Made by a program: the position numbers and the translations under genes. Source: Rhododendron vialii (lineage: Eukaryota; Streptophyta; Magnoliopsida; Ericales; Ericaceae). From it: a DNA stretch of 64,000 bases. Below, one piece after another: positions 34,380 to 46,789 of this stretch; the first letter of the stretch is position 1, and every line of letters starts with the position of its first letter. The stretch spans positions 8,600,501-8,664,500 of the forward strand of contig NC_080564.1 in NCBI RefSeq assembly GCF_030253575.1, written 5' to 3'. A model generated the notes under the pieces. The model saw only the letters and a program-made list of their open reading frames with translations. It did not search any database and was not told the DNA's origin.

Positions 34380-35256
34380 TATGGGATCTAGGATGAGCCG
34401 GATATCCTCATTTCAAAACTTGACAATTTCTTAGGCCCAGGTCACGAAAAAAATTCTCTTGTAAATTTTCTAGTTCCGGCACAGATGACCTATTTTTAAC
34501 TGGATCAGGGAGGAAAATAATTGAGTTTTGCATAAACTGGTCTGGACAACTTGACCCTCAAACCCAACCAAAAAAGAAGAAGAGAGAGCACTATATAGTA
34601 GCTGATCTTTTCTCTATGGAGTAATAAATCAACTAACAGTCCACGTCGATTTTAAACCGCTAAGTGTGAAGTTGCTAACACCGTGTACACTTTAATTTCA
34701 TGGTTGTACTGCTTTTCAACACTGTAGAATCAAGTGGAATTCTTAAGAAGTTTTTTTTTTTTAATGCGGGCCAATAGTGGTTGATGTTTTGGCACCGGGG
34801 GGCGTGCTATGCAGTGTGTGCTGCGCAGTGTGCTGTGCAGCATCTGGACCGTCTATCTCGACAATCAATAATCCAAATTTAAACAAAAAATTTCCGGGGA
34901 AGACTTTAACTTTTCATCGGAAAAGTTTCATTTGCATCTAGACCATTTAAAACACTTTTGGATGGTTGAGATTGCACAACACACTGCGTAGCACACACCA
35001 CAGCATGCCCCCCGGGTTGGACGTTTTGGCATTCGCCTTTCCGATGTACTCGGGCCAGTTTATGCACACATCGATTAATCCTTAGAGTCTAATCATACCG
35101 CCTATTTGTAGGGAGCCCAATTAAAATTAGAACCAAACTCTGTATAAAGAGTTGATAAAACCTGAGAGTTTTCGAATATAAAATCTTAAGATGGAACTTG
35201 GAAGCTTTAGAACTGAATTTTAGTGGGTATGTTTAACGGGGTTCCTCGAACACTAT
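34380..35256 (-). promoter_or_regulatory. Decayed upstream region of MYB copy 3
   Basis: 34400-34670 matches 3830-4210 and 53400-53690 (caggtcacgaaaa, ccctcaaacccaac, caactaacagtccacgtcga). 35040-35220 matches 4670-4830. A MITE (34795-35015) interrupts it. Confidence 0.6.
34795..35015. mobile_element. MITE with CCGGGGGGC ends
   Basis: Inverted ends CCGGGGGGCGTGCTATGCAG and the reverse of gcatgccccccgg, with stem pairs continuing through cacactgcgtagcac. GTTTTGGCA occurs on both sides (34786-34794 and 35023-35031), though six extra bases separate the right copy from the element, so the superfamily is uncertain (Mutator-like if 9 bp). Confidence 0.6.
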
Positions 35257-36355
35257 GGCTATGTTTGGTAATACTGTCACTTTTCTGTTTTCTGTTTTCT
35301 ATTTGTTAAAATTAGTTTTTACTTTTCTTTTAAAAAAAGTGAAAGCAGAAAACATGTTTGTGTCAACTTGTTTTCAAAAAAAAGAAAAGAAAAAGAAAAG
35401 TAAACCTGATTTTGCAAACCAGACAGATTCAAGTCAGATTGAAGGAAATTCAGAAAAACATCCGAGATATAGTTCCACATTTAGCTAAATAAACTTTAAT
35501 ATGGAGTAGTTGCAAACCAAAAACTGTTATATTAGCACCTAAAACACAGATTCAGCACTTAGATCACCAAATTTCAGCATCTAGAATACAGATTCAGCAC
35601 TCCTTAAACACTATTTCCAGCACATACTACCAGTTTTCAGCTCGTAACAATAAATAAATGTATTGATTTGATCGAAGAATACCATGATCAGCTCTATCGA
35701 AGAACTCTTCGGATAAAAGTCAACAAGGCAAATTAAAATTTTCTTTGAAAAGCTAAAAATGAGTTGGATGGATTCAAACATGCCGCAAAATGTTAGCAAT
35801 TCGATATTTGTCTTAGTGAAACGAGAATTTAATTTTTGAAGGAGTCCATTGATTTAGTTGGAAACTCACGACAACACAATAAACAATAAACCCAGCACCC
35901 AAAATTTCCAATTCTTTCAAAAAAATTGAATTCAGGTGTATTTACAATTTACAATTTCCAATTTCCAATTCAGGTGTATTTACATACATGTACAAGTACA
36001 ACTCTCTCTCAAGAGAGAGAGAGACCATCAATCAATGGCCACTTGGAACCAACTTTTTTTTTTTTTTTTTTAACGTTGGGAAGAGACAAGGTGCAGTTGG
36101 GAAGAGATCCGAGGGAAAAAAAAGTGGCGAAAAAACAAGTGACTTTCCCGCGCGCGAAACCTAGCAGCCGGTTTTTAATTTTGAAAGAAGTGAAAGTAAG
36201 GTTTCGATACTTTCTCAAATTTTCAAAATAGTAAAAACTGTTTACAATATTTGGAAATGAAAGTAGTGCACCAAACATATTTTCATTCCTATTTTTTTGT
36301 AAATTTTGAAAATAAAAATAGAAAACAGAAAACATAAGTGGTACCAAACATAGCC
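35257..36355. mobile_element. PIF/Harbinger-like element
   Basis: Ends GGCTATGTTTGGTA and TACCAAACATAGCC are perfect inverted repeats, flanked by TAT (35254-35256 and 36356-36358). Subterminal ttctgttttctattt and its reverse are present on both sides. The interior includes a small duplication of caattcaggtgtatttaca (35929 and 35967). 1099 bp, no transposase seen. Confidence 0.75.
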
Positions 36356-36358
36356 TAT

Positions 36359-37724
36359 ACTGTCCTGTTTCACTTTCTAACTTTGTATTCTGATTTATTT
36401 TGATCCTTCTATTAGGACTTCCTAGTACTGTAATTGTTGGTGTTCTTCAAATTTGTTGGCTCCGCTGCTGCCTTTATCATCGTAATCGCTCAGTTTTCTA
36501 CTTTTTACATATTGTATATGTCTACTTCGATTTTTATCTCCATGGACTAATCCTGAAACTATTTTTTTGCATGAAGAATTTGAAGAGGTACAATGGAGAA
36601 AGAATTGGAATGGTAAGTATTAATTGGTGCATATTGTATGAAATTGTTCTCGACTGCTGATAGGGATAATATGGAAATTTTCATGTGCATGGGCATTTTA
36701 GTCATTTAGATGTACCAGGGTAATATGGTCACCTTAATGTACATGGGTATGTTAACATGCGGGTCGGGTTTAATTTTAAATAAATAGGTTGGGTTGAATA
36801 TGAGTAATTGAGCTCATAACTAATGTGTTTTAAATGTGCCAATGACCCATTATAGACCCGACTCATTTACAACTTACTCAATTTGGCTCAAACACACCCA
36901 TTTGACACCCCTAGTTCCATGCCTTTACATCAACTCATTCTCGGAGCCCCTTTTTTTTTTTCTTCCTCTTTTTGCATTTCAGACTCTAACATCAAAATTT
37001 GAGAACGTATCCATTTTATGGGAATGATTTATGGCTTGGGTTTGCCAAAAGCCAAAAAGGGGAAATGGAAAAGGCAAAAAAGAGGTAGCCAAACAGGCTC
37101 TACATGAGAATGGAATTTATTTATTTATTTTTGGTAAATCAGCTTGAAAATAAAAAGGGATAACCGAATATACAGTCTACAAGTAGCATACAAACCAAAT
37201 ATGCAATACAGTTTACAAGTGGCATACTAACCGAATATACAATCTACAAGTGGCATACCCCAGGAGGAAAAGAAAAAGAAAAGAAGAAAACTAAACAAAA
37301 GAGAATGCCTACGCCAAATGGCTACATAGGACTAGAAAAATAGATCAGCTGTTTCTTATCCATCTAATAGAGGGATACGAAACAGATGACAAAATAATTA
37401 CACCTAGTGCAACCTGCATAATAAAAGATCCATCATGACTAGAGAAGTAACCAGTTTACATGAAACCAACTAAAACTAGATATTACAATGCCTCAATCTG
37501 AACTTCATATGAAAGTGGAGGAATGATCTTGAGATACGAATGCCAACTACAGAACCACCATGGACAGCAACTTGGGATACAATGATCTTGAGTTACAGCC
37601 CTGATAGATTCCTTGGAGCTGCACCTCACTGAAGAACCACCATGGACAGCAGCTTGTAGCAAAATAGAACAGAAATCTGAACAGAAAATCTGAACCACCA
37701 TGGACAGCAGCTTGTAGATTCTTT
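36359..37724. other. Non-coding interval with weak hAT-like and retroposon-like pieces
   Basis: 36744-36914 ends tttgacacccctag and carries gggtcgggt, resembling a degenerate hAT MITE. 37115-37260 has three copies of cagttTacaagtggcata-like sequence. 37545-37705 has three copies of aaccaccatggacagcagct. T-rich tracts at both sides (37118 and 37721) suggest a minus-strand retroposon. No gene is supported. Confidence 0.35.
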
Positions 37725-38487
37725 TTTTTTTTTTTCTCTGAAATTTTGCAAGTTAGTAGTCGTTAATAATGACACATATATCATCATACGGTGTTGTTTT
37801 TATGAAATCATTTTCAGTTTTGGAAACAGTACGTTTTTCTAGATCTTGTCTCTTTAAATGCTTGACTGCCCCGTCTTAATTAGAATAAACTATTTGACAG
37901 CACGTTATCTTTGACAACTTTAGAGAATTCACATTGCGATAAACAGATCTGTGTGGATAAGCAAATTTAACAACAATGCTCAAAAAATACCCTTCATTGT
38001 AATAAGCAAAGTTACAATGCATATCTGGACTCTCACAATTGATGTAGTGTTCCGGGTTTATACTCTATACTGCATATCTGCTGTTAAATGATCTCTTCTA
38101 TCGATTAACAAAAAAATAGAGGTTTTTATTGGGGATTGATTTTGGCACTCTCCTTTGGAAGTGCGGTTATCATTTGAGAAGTGCCAAAATCAATTCTCTT
38201 TTTATTTTATTTTATTTATTATTATTAAACTCTAGACCAAGTGCAAGGAAATCAACTCCTTTCGCCTAGCTTCCCTCGTTATTTCCCCTATTTTGTGCTC
38301 GAAATACTACCACGTCTATGGAATAGACGATACCCGTTCTTCCTAAATGTTTGATCTGTTTTTTATTTGGTATTTCTTACAATTTGAGATTTTTTATTTA
38401 ATTTTTCATTGTAATTTTAAAAATTAATTATTCATCTCGGCACAAATACCAGCTGGTATTTTTGTTTTGCTTTTGGTCATATTTTTA
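37725..38487. other. MYB-unit upstream remnant and AT-rich spacer
   Basis: 37725-37930 matches 4905-5390 and 54070-54490 (ctgaaattttgcaagtta, tcattttcagttttggaaac). The rest has no gene. A short hairpin, gattgattttggcact with its reverse agtgccaaaatcaatt, lies at 38144-38193. Confidence 0.5.
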
Positions 38488-39579
38488 GGCTTTTTGACTT
38501 TTTTGGTCCCCAAAGTATTTCCGCTGTGCCACTTTGGTCCTCAATATTCCAATTGCTAACATTGCATCCCCAAAGTATCAATTTTGTATTTAAATGGTCC
38601 CTACGGCTCACGCCGTTCATTCCCTCCGTCAAAACCAAGGGCAAAGTTGGTATTTCACCTCAAAACGGTGTCGTTTGGTTGGAAACGGCTTTTTGACTTT
38701 TTTGGTCCCCAAAGTATTTCCGCCATGCCAATTTGGTCCCCAAAATATTTTCGTCATGCCAATTTGGTCCCCAATATTCAAATTGCCAACATTTCATCTC
38801 CAAAGTATCAATTTTGTGTTTAAATGCTCCCTGCGGCTCACGCCGTTCTTTCCTTTCGTCAATTTAGTCCTCTGGGTTCCGAGGTTTTGGTTTTTATGAC
38901 CCTCTAGAATAAAATGATCAGAAAATTAAAATTTCGCACCGGTTCAAACGGGTTGAAAATTGAAACACTTGATTTTTTGAGGTTGTTTATATATTAAAAA
39001 ATATGGTAAAAAAAATTAAGTGTTCAAATTTTCAATCTGTTTGAACTTGTGCGAAGATCTTAATTTTTTGATCATTTTATCCTAAAGAGTTATAATTATT
39101 TTTTTGACTTTAAAGTTTTCAATGAGAACCCTAAGAGAATTATGAATAAGAAAAATCTATGTTTCCAACAAAACGACACCGTTTTGAGGTAAAATACCAA
39201 CCTTGCCCTTGGTTTTGACGGAGGGAAAGAACGGCGTGAGCCGCAAGGAGCATTGAAACACAAAATTGATACTTTGGAGATGCAATGTTGGCAATTGAAA
39301 TATTGGGGACCAAATTGGCATGACGGAAATACTTTGGGGACCAAATTGGCATGGCGGAAATACTTTGGGGACCAAAAAAGCCGTTTCCAACCAAACGACA
39401 CCATTTTGAGGTGAAAACCAACTTTGCCCTTGGTTTTGACGGAGGGAATGAACGACGTGAGCCGTAGGGACCATTTAAATACAAAATTGATACTTTGGAG
39501 ATGCAATGTTAGCAATTGGAATATTAGGGACCAAAGTGGCACAGCGGAAATACTTTGGGGACCAAAAAGGTCAAAAAGC
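38488..39579. mobile_element. Mutator-like element with long terminal repeats (family 1)
   Basis: Ends GGCTTTTTGAC and GTCAAAAAGC continue into about 380-bp inverted arms (ttggtccccaaagtatttcc and gctcacgccgttcattccc in the left arm, reversed in the right arm). Target duplication TCATATTTTTA, 11 bp (38477-38487 and 39580-39590). Each arm has partial internal duplications of the ggtccccaaagtatttccg block. 1092 bp, non-coding; reading frames here are arm translations. Confidence 0.85.
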
Positions 39580-39790
39580 TCATATTTTTACTTCAAATCT
39601 AACAAAAGTTTAAAAAAAACCGCAAATATACTAATTAAAATAGGAGTAAAACATTAAGAACAACGGCTGAAATATGTGACGGTAACATCATGGAGCTTTG
39701 TTGTTGGCTTTTTTATTTTTTATTTGGCAACAAACTAGAATGATTGAGTAGTCCCACAATTGCTTTCTCGAAAAAGATACACGAAGAGTG

Positions 39791-40859
39791 GCTTTTTTTT
39801 AAGAATGGTTCCAAAGTATTTCCGGATTTTCAATTTCGTCCCCATTGTACAAAATGTGTTTATTGCATCTCCAACGTATTCAACCCGTCTTTAAATGGTC
39901 CCCATGGCACACACCATTTAGACTTGCCGTCTAAACCAGGGGCATTATAGTCAAAACACCCATTCTTTGACTTTCCCCCTTCCATCTCGCCATTTTAGGC
40001 ACCTGAAGAATTGGAGGGAAAAACACCCGCCAAAATCTGTCTCCTCTCTCCTATATATACACAACCAAAAACAGAGCATTGCACACCAAACAACGAAAAG
40101 AAGATGAACACCTCTGATGCAAGTTCTGAACAAACCCATTCTACTGTAACCTTTTTGAATGGAAATGGACTAACTTTTGGGTGGCTATATTGCACTAGCA
40201 AACTTTAAAAACAAAAAAAAAAAACAAAAAAACAGAGCCTCTGGCTATGAAAATAGAGCATCCAAATAAAGGTTGAAAACATAACAATGCATGTCTTTAC
40301 AGAATATATAATATAATGGGTCCCTAGAAAGGGACAACTCATACACAGAATATATAATACAATGGGTCCAAGAAAGCAACAACTCATACATATTATATGC
40401 CAAAAGGAAAAGGAAGAAAAAAGTGTCGAAAGTGAAATTTTTTTTGACTTCAATGCACATTACCTGTTCTTGTAGGGTTTTACCACCACAGAATCTTCAC
40501 AGCACTGAATATCATACAAGATTCTTCTTCTTACGGTTTCGAGATGAACAATATTCTAAGATCAGAGAGTTGATTTTTGAGGACCCATTCTTTCTAGGGT
40601 TTTTCGTACATCAGGAGTGAGAGTGGAGAGGCGAGTGAGAGGAGAGAATGGGAAAGTAGGGAAAAGTGGGTGGAACGAGGGAGAATGGGTGTTTTGACTA
40701 TAATACCCCTGGTTTAGACGGCAAGTCTAAACGGCATGTGCTATGTGGACCATTCAAACGCGGATTGAATACATTGGGGATGCAATAAACACGTTTTGTA
40801 CAATGAGGACGAAATTGAAAATCCGAAAATACTTTGGGGACCATTATTTAAAAAAAGCC
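39791..40859. mobile_element. Mutator-like element (family 2, related ends)
   Basis: Ends GCTTTTTTTTAAG and the reverse of TTTAAAAAAAGCC, arms of about 180 bp containing ccaaagtatttccggatttt and ggcattatagtcaaaacacc. Target duplication CACGAAGAGTG, 11 bp (39780-39790 and 40860-40870). 1069 bp. The interior has a TATATATA at about 40052 and a 34-codon open frame at 40104-40208. No transposase. Confidence 0.85.
40104..40208 (+). CDS. Possible 34-aa open frame inside the family-2 Mutator-like element
   Basis: Starts MNTSDASSEQTHSTVTFLNG and ends in GWLYCTSKL. It lies about 50 bp after a TATA-like tract and an A-rich leader (aaacaacgaaaagaag before ATG), which looks like a plant 5' leader. No known domain and no second copy in the window to test conservation. 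Could be a captured first exon or chance. Confidence 0.15.
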   Translation: MNTSDASSEQTHSTVTFLNGNGLTFGWLYCTSKL

Positions 40860-40870
40860 CACGAAGAGTG

Positions 40871-42657
40871 TTCTGTTGCCACACGTTGATGTATATCATA
40901 ATCAATTACTCGTATTATACAACCACAAACACACATACACACACAAATACTTTACACATACTCACATTTTTTAATAAGCCCCACACACATTGAAGATGTA
41001 GTACTGTATGTGGGCCGCAATGTAAATATGAGTGAGTTTGTGTAAATAATTGGGTAAGTATTAATGCTAGGAACAAAGAAAACTTACCCAAAAAATGGCC
41101 CCAAAAAGAGCGATTAGTGGCTGAGATTTAATTTGATGTGTGGAACTCAATCATCAAAATGAATCTCAATCACTGATTGATTTTTTGGGAACACTTTTGA
41201 GAAAAGTTTTTTTTGTACTTAGAATTACTGGTAAGCATTATTGATTGGAGTATAAATGACGGACATGACACTTAATACTATCACAACGTACCAGACTTAA
41301 TTACGGGGCTTTCAATGAAGCTTTAATTACCCGTTGTACCTCCTAGGAGCATCTCCAATGTACCCTCTATCGCTCCATATTTATGCTTTGTTTGTTTTAC
41401 AATTCAAAAAGAATTTTTCAAATTCTTTTTTCTAAATTTCTCCTAGTTCTAATATTTTTCTCTTTATCTATCTCCACTTATTACTTTTACTATTTTTCAA
41501 AAAAAAATTAAAAACCAATTCAAACAAGGCATTACTCTTTTAAAAAGGTGTAAAAAGGTATTTTGGAGGATGTATTTGCTTCAATGGATCATTCATTTTC
41601 CAATATCTTCATATTTTGGTCTTCAAACCTTTTTGCAGAGTAAAAAAGTGTTTTGGAAGAGTAAAAATATGAAAATATTTAGGAATGGAGGGTGCATTGA
41701 AAATACTCAATGCTCTTAGAGCATCTCTAACCCAACATTCTCCAAATCTTCATTTTGGAGGACCAAAGTACTATTATATAATCAAAAAGTAGATTTAAAG
41801 GGTTTTACTATTCATAACAACTCCAACCCAATACTCTACTTCTTCCTCTAAATTTTAAAAAATCCACTTCAAATCTCAAATTTCATCACTTTCCCTCCAA
41901 AATTCAAGTTATCATATTTTTATTTTTATAAATAAAATACTACCTCTGTCCCATAAAGTTATCTACATTGGTTTTATTTCAAAGATATTATAAATATCCT
42001 TTGATTAGGAGTACTAATTTTACAAAGGATAAATGTACCAAAATCAATTTGATGATCAGAATGAGATGTGAAAAAAAGGAATAGTGAAATGAAAGAGATC
42101 CACCATAATTTTTTGGTATTCCAAATATGGAGGATGAAAATCAATCCTCCAAAATAGTGGTAACTATGGAGGATGGATTGAATTGCGTAATTTTGGAGGA
42201 ATGAAGGAAAATTTGGAGCTATGGAGAGCATCTCCAACCCATCTCTAAAACTCTGAAATAGAGAACATATTGAGGAATTTTTTTATATATGCTTTCTTTT
42301 CTTCACTTTTAGTACTTTCTTGAAAATCTTGGAGGCACTTTTCGTCTTTTTTAGAGATTTGGTTTCCAAAATGAAAATGTGGTCTTCCAATTTGAAGATC
42401 CAAAAGTAAATTTGGAAATCAAATCTCTAAAAAGAACTTAATTTGGGTCCCTCCAAGATTCTCCGAAAGAGTACATAAAGTGAAGAAAAATTTTATAAAT
42501 TCCAAAAGGAAATGATTTTGACAATCCCTCTTTTTTCTAACGGCATTCTTCTTCTCTCACAAAACAAATTACCTAATAGAGACACAAAATGGAGTGCCGT
42601 TGGAAAAAATAGGAATAGCAAAATCACTTCCCATTACAAAATCTCTTCTCCATATTG
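40871..42657. repeat. Cluster of GAGCATCTCCAAC-type MITE pieces
   Basis: agagcatctccaa-like ends occur at about 41347, 41718, 42225 and (inverted) 41706, with interiors of the ttttggagga type. This is a common plant MITE end signature, but the individual elements overlap or are nested and I could not set boundaries. No gene; the rest is AT-rich. Confidence 0.45.
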
Positions 42658-43922
42658 ACTAGTGGTCGGGCGCGCGCTAGTCGAACTTGTAGATTTATTC
42701 TACAAATTAATCATCTTTTTTAGAAAGTAACTAGAAATTAATCATGTGATGCAGAAAACGTAATTGATCAATAGTAAACCGCCTTCTCCCTCGATCTCTC
42801 TCTCTTGTCCATTCCAATGTTTCGAAAAAGGTAAAATGTTGTCCTAATATGCTTATGGAACCACAAATTTAATTTTCGCTCAATAAATAAGTCGCACAAC
42901 CTTTAAACCAAAGAGGAACCGAACTCATTGTATGCAAGCATATAAAAAGGCAAAAAAAAAAAAAAAATACTAACATTCTAAAAATTGAGGGAGAATTATG
43001 TTAATGGTAGCACTAGTTGATCTCACGTCCTTAATAGAAAACGTGAGAAAGTAAAAAAAAAACTTGTCAAACCGCGAATCCAGTAGAAGCTATTTCAAGG
43101 CATTGGCCTATTTTTTTAAAAGGCCTGTCACCTATTACCTTTTTTTTTTAATCCGCGCCACCTATTATTCTGTCTTCTCATATTTAACTTGCTCCTAAAA
43201 GTGCAAAACAATAAAGCAAAAATTGCTCCTATGGTAGTGCGCGCAATAGAGGAGTTTTTTATTTTTATTTTTATCCGAAGCACAATCATATCATTTCAAA
43301 AAAGTCATATGGCATCTAAAGATATTTATCTGAAAACAATGACAAGGGAATCAACCAAATCCATCCAATTAAGAATGAACAAGAAACTCAAAACAAGGAA
43401 GATAAATGTCTAAGACCATGAACGACTTCACACCACCAATGAAGGTCGGGATACATGGAGTATGGAATCCAGACATTCAATCCCCAAAGGATTGGTGAAA
43501 TCCCAAGCCACAGACGGCAATAATCTTCGATGGCTATCGAACAACAGGTGCACGATCAATTGCCTTGGACTGCTATCCAAAAAGCACGCTGGCTGTCTGC
43601 AGGCAAGGATGTGAAGTGCGTCAACCAAGGACGCGTACGAGTTCTGACACCGAAGCAGTGGAGGAAATCTCCGAGGCAAATCTACGCTGGCACGACAGGC
43701 TCTGAGCGAGAAAACCGAAACCAGAAATCCGTGTTGGCTGCTAGTGGTTCGATCCCATGATCGTGACGGCCGACTGCCATTGCCCTACCGCTAAAACTTG
43801 TCAACCACAACACCGTAACCAAGCCAAAGCCCATATGCTTATTTCGAGACGGAACCGCTATGGAGGAGTTTTTAAACACCAAAACACGTACATAATATAA
43901 GATAGATGTATTCATATATAGA
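42658..43922 (-). mobile_element. Candidate Helitron (non-autonomous)
   Basis: On the minus strand the lower end reads gcgcgcgcccgacca then CTAGT, a CTRRT end preceded by a self-complementary GC tract. A possible 5' end A/TCTATATATGAATAC lies at 43922. Contents include 43430-43860, which is GC-richer with no recognised gene. Only the 3' end is reasonably supported. Confidence 0.35.
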
Positions 43923-44857
43923 TACGTAATCTACACAAGACATTATAAAAATACATGGACTGGCTTTAATCACTCTCCGCTAGTGAACGGTGGGGTTGAA
44001 TCTCCAGGGATTAGTCATATTGTGCATAAGCTGAGACGAAAACACTGAGTTGTAAAAGTAAATAGATACATGATCATGGCATAGTTACTCCAAAATTTTG
44101 GCTAGAATTTGACCACCAACAACTCTTTTAGTACTATTAATAAAATTACTATCTATGAAGTACCAACACTCATATCCACGTATTAGACACGGGACCAGAC
44201 ACGTATGGGACACATCACGTGGCCTGTCGCTTAAATTAACTTTTGAAGGGCGGACACAACATGGACACATGAGGGACACGGTTGGGAAACGTTCGGGGAG
44301 ACAGCAGGGGTAGAAGTGTACTACCCACTCCATCCCACTTTAAATGTCTCCTATGGAGATCCGTGCATTTTCAAACTCAAAAAAAAAAAATTTATTTTCT
44401 TACACCAAATTAAAATGCTAATTTGAGCACTTTAATTTGGTGTAAGAAATTAAAAAATAATAATATATAGAAATAAGTTTTTTTGTGGTTTGAAATTGCA
44501 AAGATTCGCGTAGGGAATATTGATAGTAGGGAATATTGATAGTGACACGGGGAGAGTAATTTTTATTTTTTCGGGTGTAAGCATGTTATTAATCAAATGT
44601 TTGAGTTTTAGTGTAATGAGACATATATAAACAATCTTAAATGATTGATAAAACACATATTGATTGAAGGAGGCTCTCTATGTCAATCGAAGCAAGAAAC
44701 CCTAAAAGTTTAGATCGGCCTCAATTGATCACCCCACCATCCTTAAAGTTGAACCCCACCATCCTTGAAGCCACGATATCTCTCTCGATCAATCACTCTC
44801 ACTCTTGCGCGGTATATCTCTCTGTATACATTACACACGGGCCTTCCCATAATTGTG
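43923..44857. other. Non-coding interval with a hairpin MITE
   Basis: 44324-44560 has loosely inverted ends (ctacccactccatccc and gacacggggagagta), Stowaway-like but degenerate. Within it 44393-44453 forms a 19-bp perfect stem (tttcttacaccaaattaaa and reverse). A tandem tagggaatattgatag lies at 44512. The remaining sequence, including 44680-44857, has no recognisable gene. Confidence 0.4.
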
Positions 44858-45167
44858 TCTGCACTGTGTTAAAGTTCAGACGTCCCCTTTTTTATCCAAT
44901 TTTGATGATTCGAGTCGCTCAATGTGTTCAAAACGTAATTTTAAAGGTATTCGTGAGAAATTGGGAAAAAAAATGAACTGGAAGGGCTCCATCTGAGCAG
45001 TTTTTTTTGAACCATTCAATGAAAACTGCTTGGATGAAGCCTTACCTGGTCTTTTCTTTGCTGATTTGTCGCGGGGACCCTTAAAATCACGTTCTAATCA
45101 TATTGAGCGGTTTGAATTATCGAAATTTGATCAGAAAATGGAAGGTCTGCACTTTGCTAACTGCGGA
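44858..45167. mobile_element. Foldback MITE, degenerate copy
   Basis: Same family as 55308-55652: aaaacgtaattttaaaggta, gaactggaagggct, atgaaaactgcttggatgaag and the reverse arm ttaaaatcacgttct occur in the same order with more mismatches. Confidence 0.65.
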
Positions 45168-45669
45168 CGCCCTTACAGGAAGTCTCGAGACTGATACATT
45201 ACATATATGTATGTGCTGATATACATTCGGTGTAAATTCGATGTAAATCAGCATATTATATTCTGTTAATGATTTTGTACTCAGGTTGCTATTCAAACTT
45301 GTAGGTGATTGATGTCGCGGGCCCAATTCATAAATGTTACTAATACTAGATGCAGGGTGGCGTGCAAAGCACGTCCGTCATGCCCGTTGTGGAGATCTTT
45401 TTGTGGTTGTTCTTAATATTCTGGATGTAGTTACTCGCAGCAGAAGTTATATGCATTACTTTGACCATTTATTTGATCATAGCAAAAGTTACATAGACCA
45501 GTCATGATATGTTGCTGTCTTTGGTTGCTAATTGCATGACTGTGGCTACGAGTTTTTTTATACAACTACAAAAGGCAGAGTTCGTGCAAGTTAGATCAAG
45601 CAAAAGTCTTTTGATGGGAACTTTTTCATGCCAAAAGCTTTTAAAGTTCTGCAGCTTATGGATGCTGAT

Positions 45670-46200
45670 TATTTGTTCCTACTGGGGCTGTTGGAAGTTT
45701 CTTCTGTTGTTGGGATGTATTTTGTTGGGCTGGTGTATGCTGGGGTGTTGATTGCTGGGGCGGAGGTTGAGCTGCTTGATTCGTGCTCCCCTTTTTTGCT
45801 TTTTTTATTTGAAGTGTTTGGAGGCAAAGCAAGAAGTTCTTCTGAACGGTTTGTTGGTTCTGGGAGGTTTTCGATAGATATGGAGTGCGCGTTGAATTTT
45901 ATTTGGATGCGCCCTGCATAGTTGTGTATGTAAGCCTTCAATGTCATGATGCTTTTCCTTGGTTTGCCTAGTTTATGAAGCACCGGGAGAGCAAGTTTTT
46001 CCTGCATTTAGTAGTAGGTTAGGTTTTTTTTTTTTAAATGTAGAGTATTTGAGTTCTGTGTGAATGAAGTGGTTTTTCTTACATCTATTGCATCTGCTGG
46101 TGTAATGTTGTAGGCCTCTGCTGCAACTTCTGAAAAGCCTGCTGCATCGATGCTTCCAATTGCATTTGTGATCTAGATAATGAATTTGATCCTGCAAATT
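45670..46200 (-). other. Unassigned Gln/Pro-rich gene fragment in the Helitron
   Basis: In minus-strand frames: NSLSRSQMQLEASMQQAFQK at about 46180-46090 and QAAQPPPQQSTPQHTPAQQN at about 45770-45710, in incompatible frames. I do not recognise the family. A coding origin is suggested by the low-complexity Gln/Pro composition only. Confidence 0.3.
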
Positions 46201-46789
46201 AGGAAGATTTAATTTATTTAGTTGTGTGTGTTAGTTGTGTAGGGATGGTGTGGTTTCTGTTTGAATTACAAATTGCATGAAGGTAGGGGAGAAGGTTTTT
46301 TACTTTGTCAGGGCTGGTACTTTTTTGGCATAGTAGTTGCACCAAAAGTCTCCATTTCTGTATGCATTTGTTGCTCTCTTGCAGATTGAGCAAGCCAAGT
46401 AGTAACAGTTTTGCGCGAAATCGGTGACCTTTGCTATACCTTGGACATTTAGGTACTGTGTCTGCATAGGAAGAGTATGAAAGTAAGGTTAAGGGTAGCT
46501 GATTAGTAGAGTGATAGTATATGGGTACTATAATAGCACAGTTAGTAAGTATTTCAAAAACTATGCAAACCAAATATGACTGTTGCTAAAATATTTTCCA
46601 AGTGAGTAATTTGAGAAGGCAAGAGAGCACTTCAAGCATGAAACAAACATATAACTTGCACTGTCTTTCAATGATCAGCAACTTGCACACCCACAGATCA
46701 AATTTCAATGAGACACATAAATCCTGTAACTTAAAATTTTGGCAGCTGGATCAATTCTAGGTAAGCAATAGAGGGAAAGGGAAACCAAC

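Noticed and set aside
38584..39542. Several 80-150 aa open frames with similar protein sequence on both strands
   Set aside because: They are translations of the inverted arms of a Mutator-like element, which explains why the same peptide appears repeatedly.
43722..43805. tRNA-like sequence (gtggttcgatccc and agcggtaggg)
   Set aside because: The two box-like motifs lie on opposite strands and no cloverleaf can be drawn.
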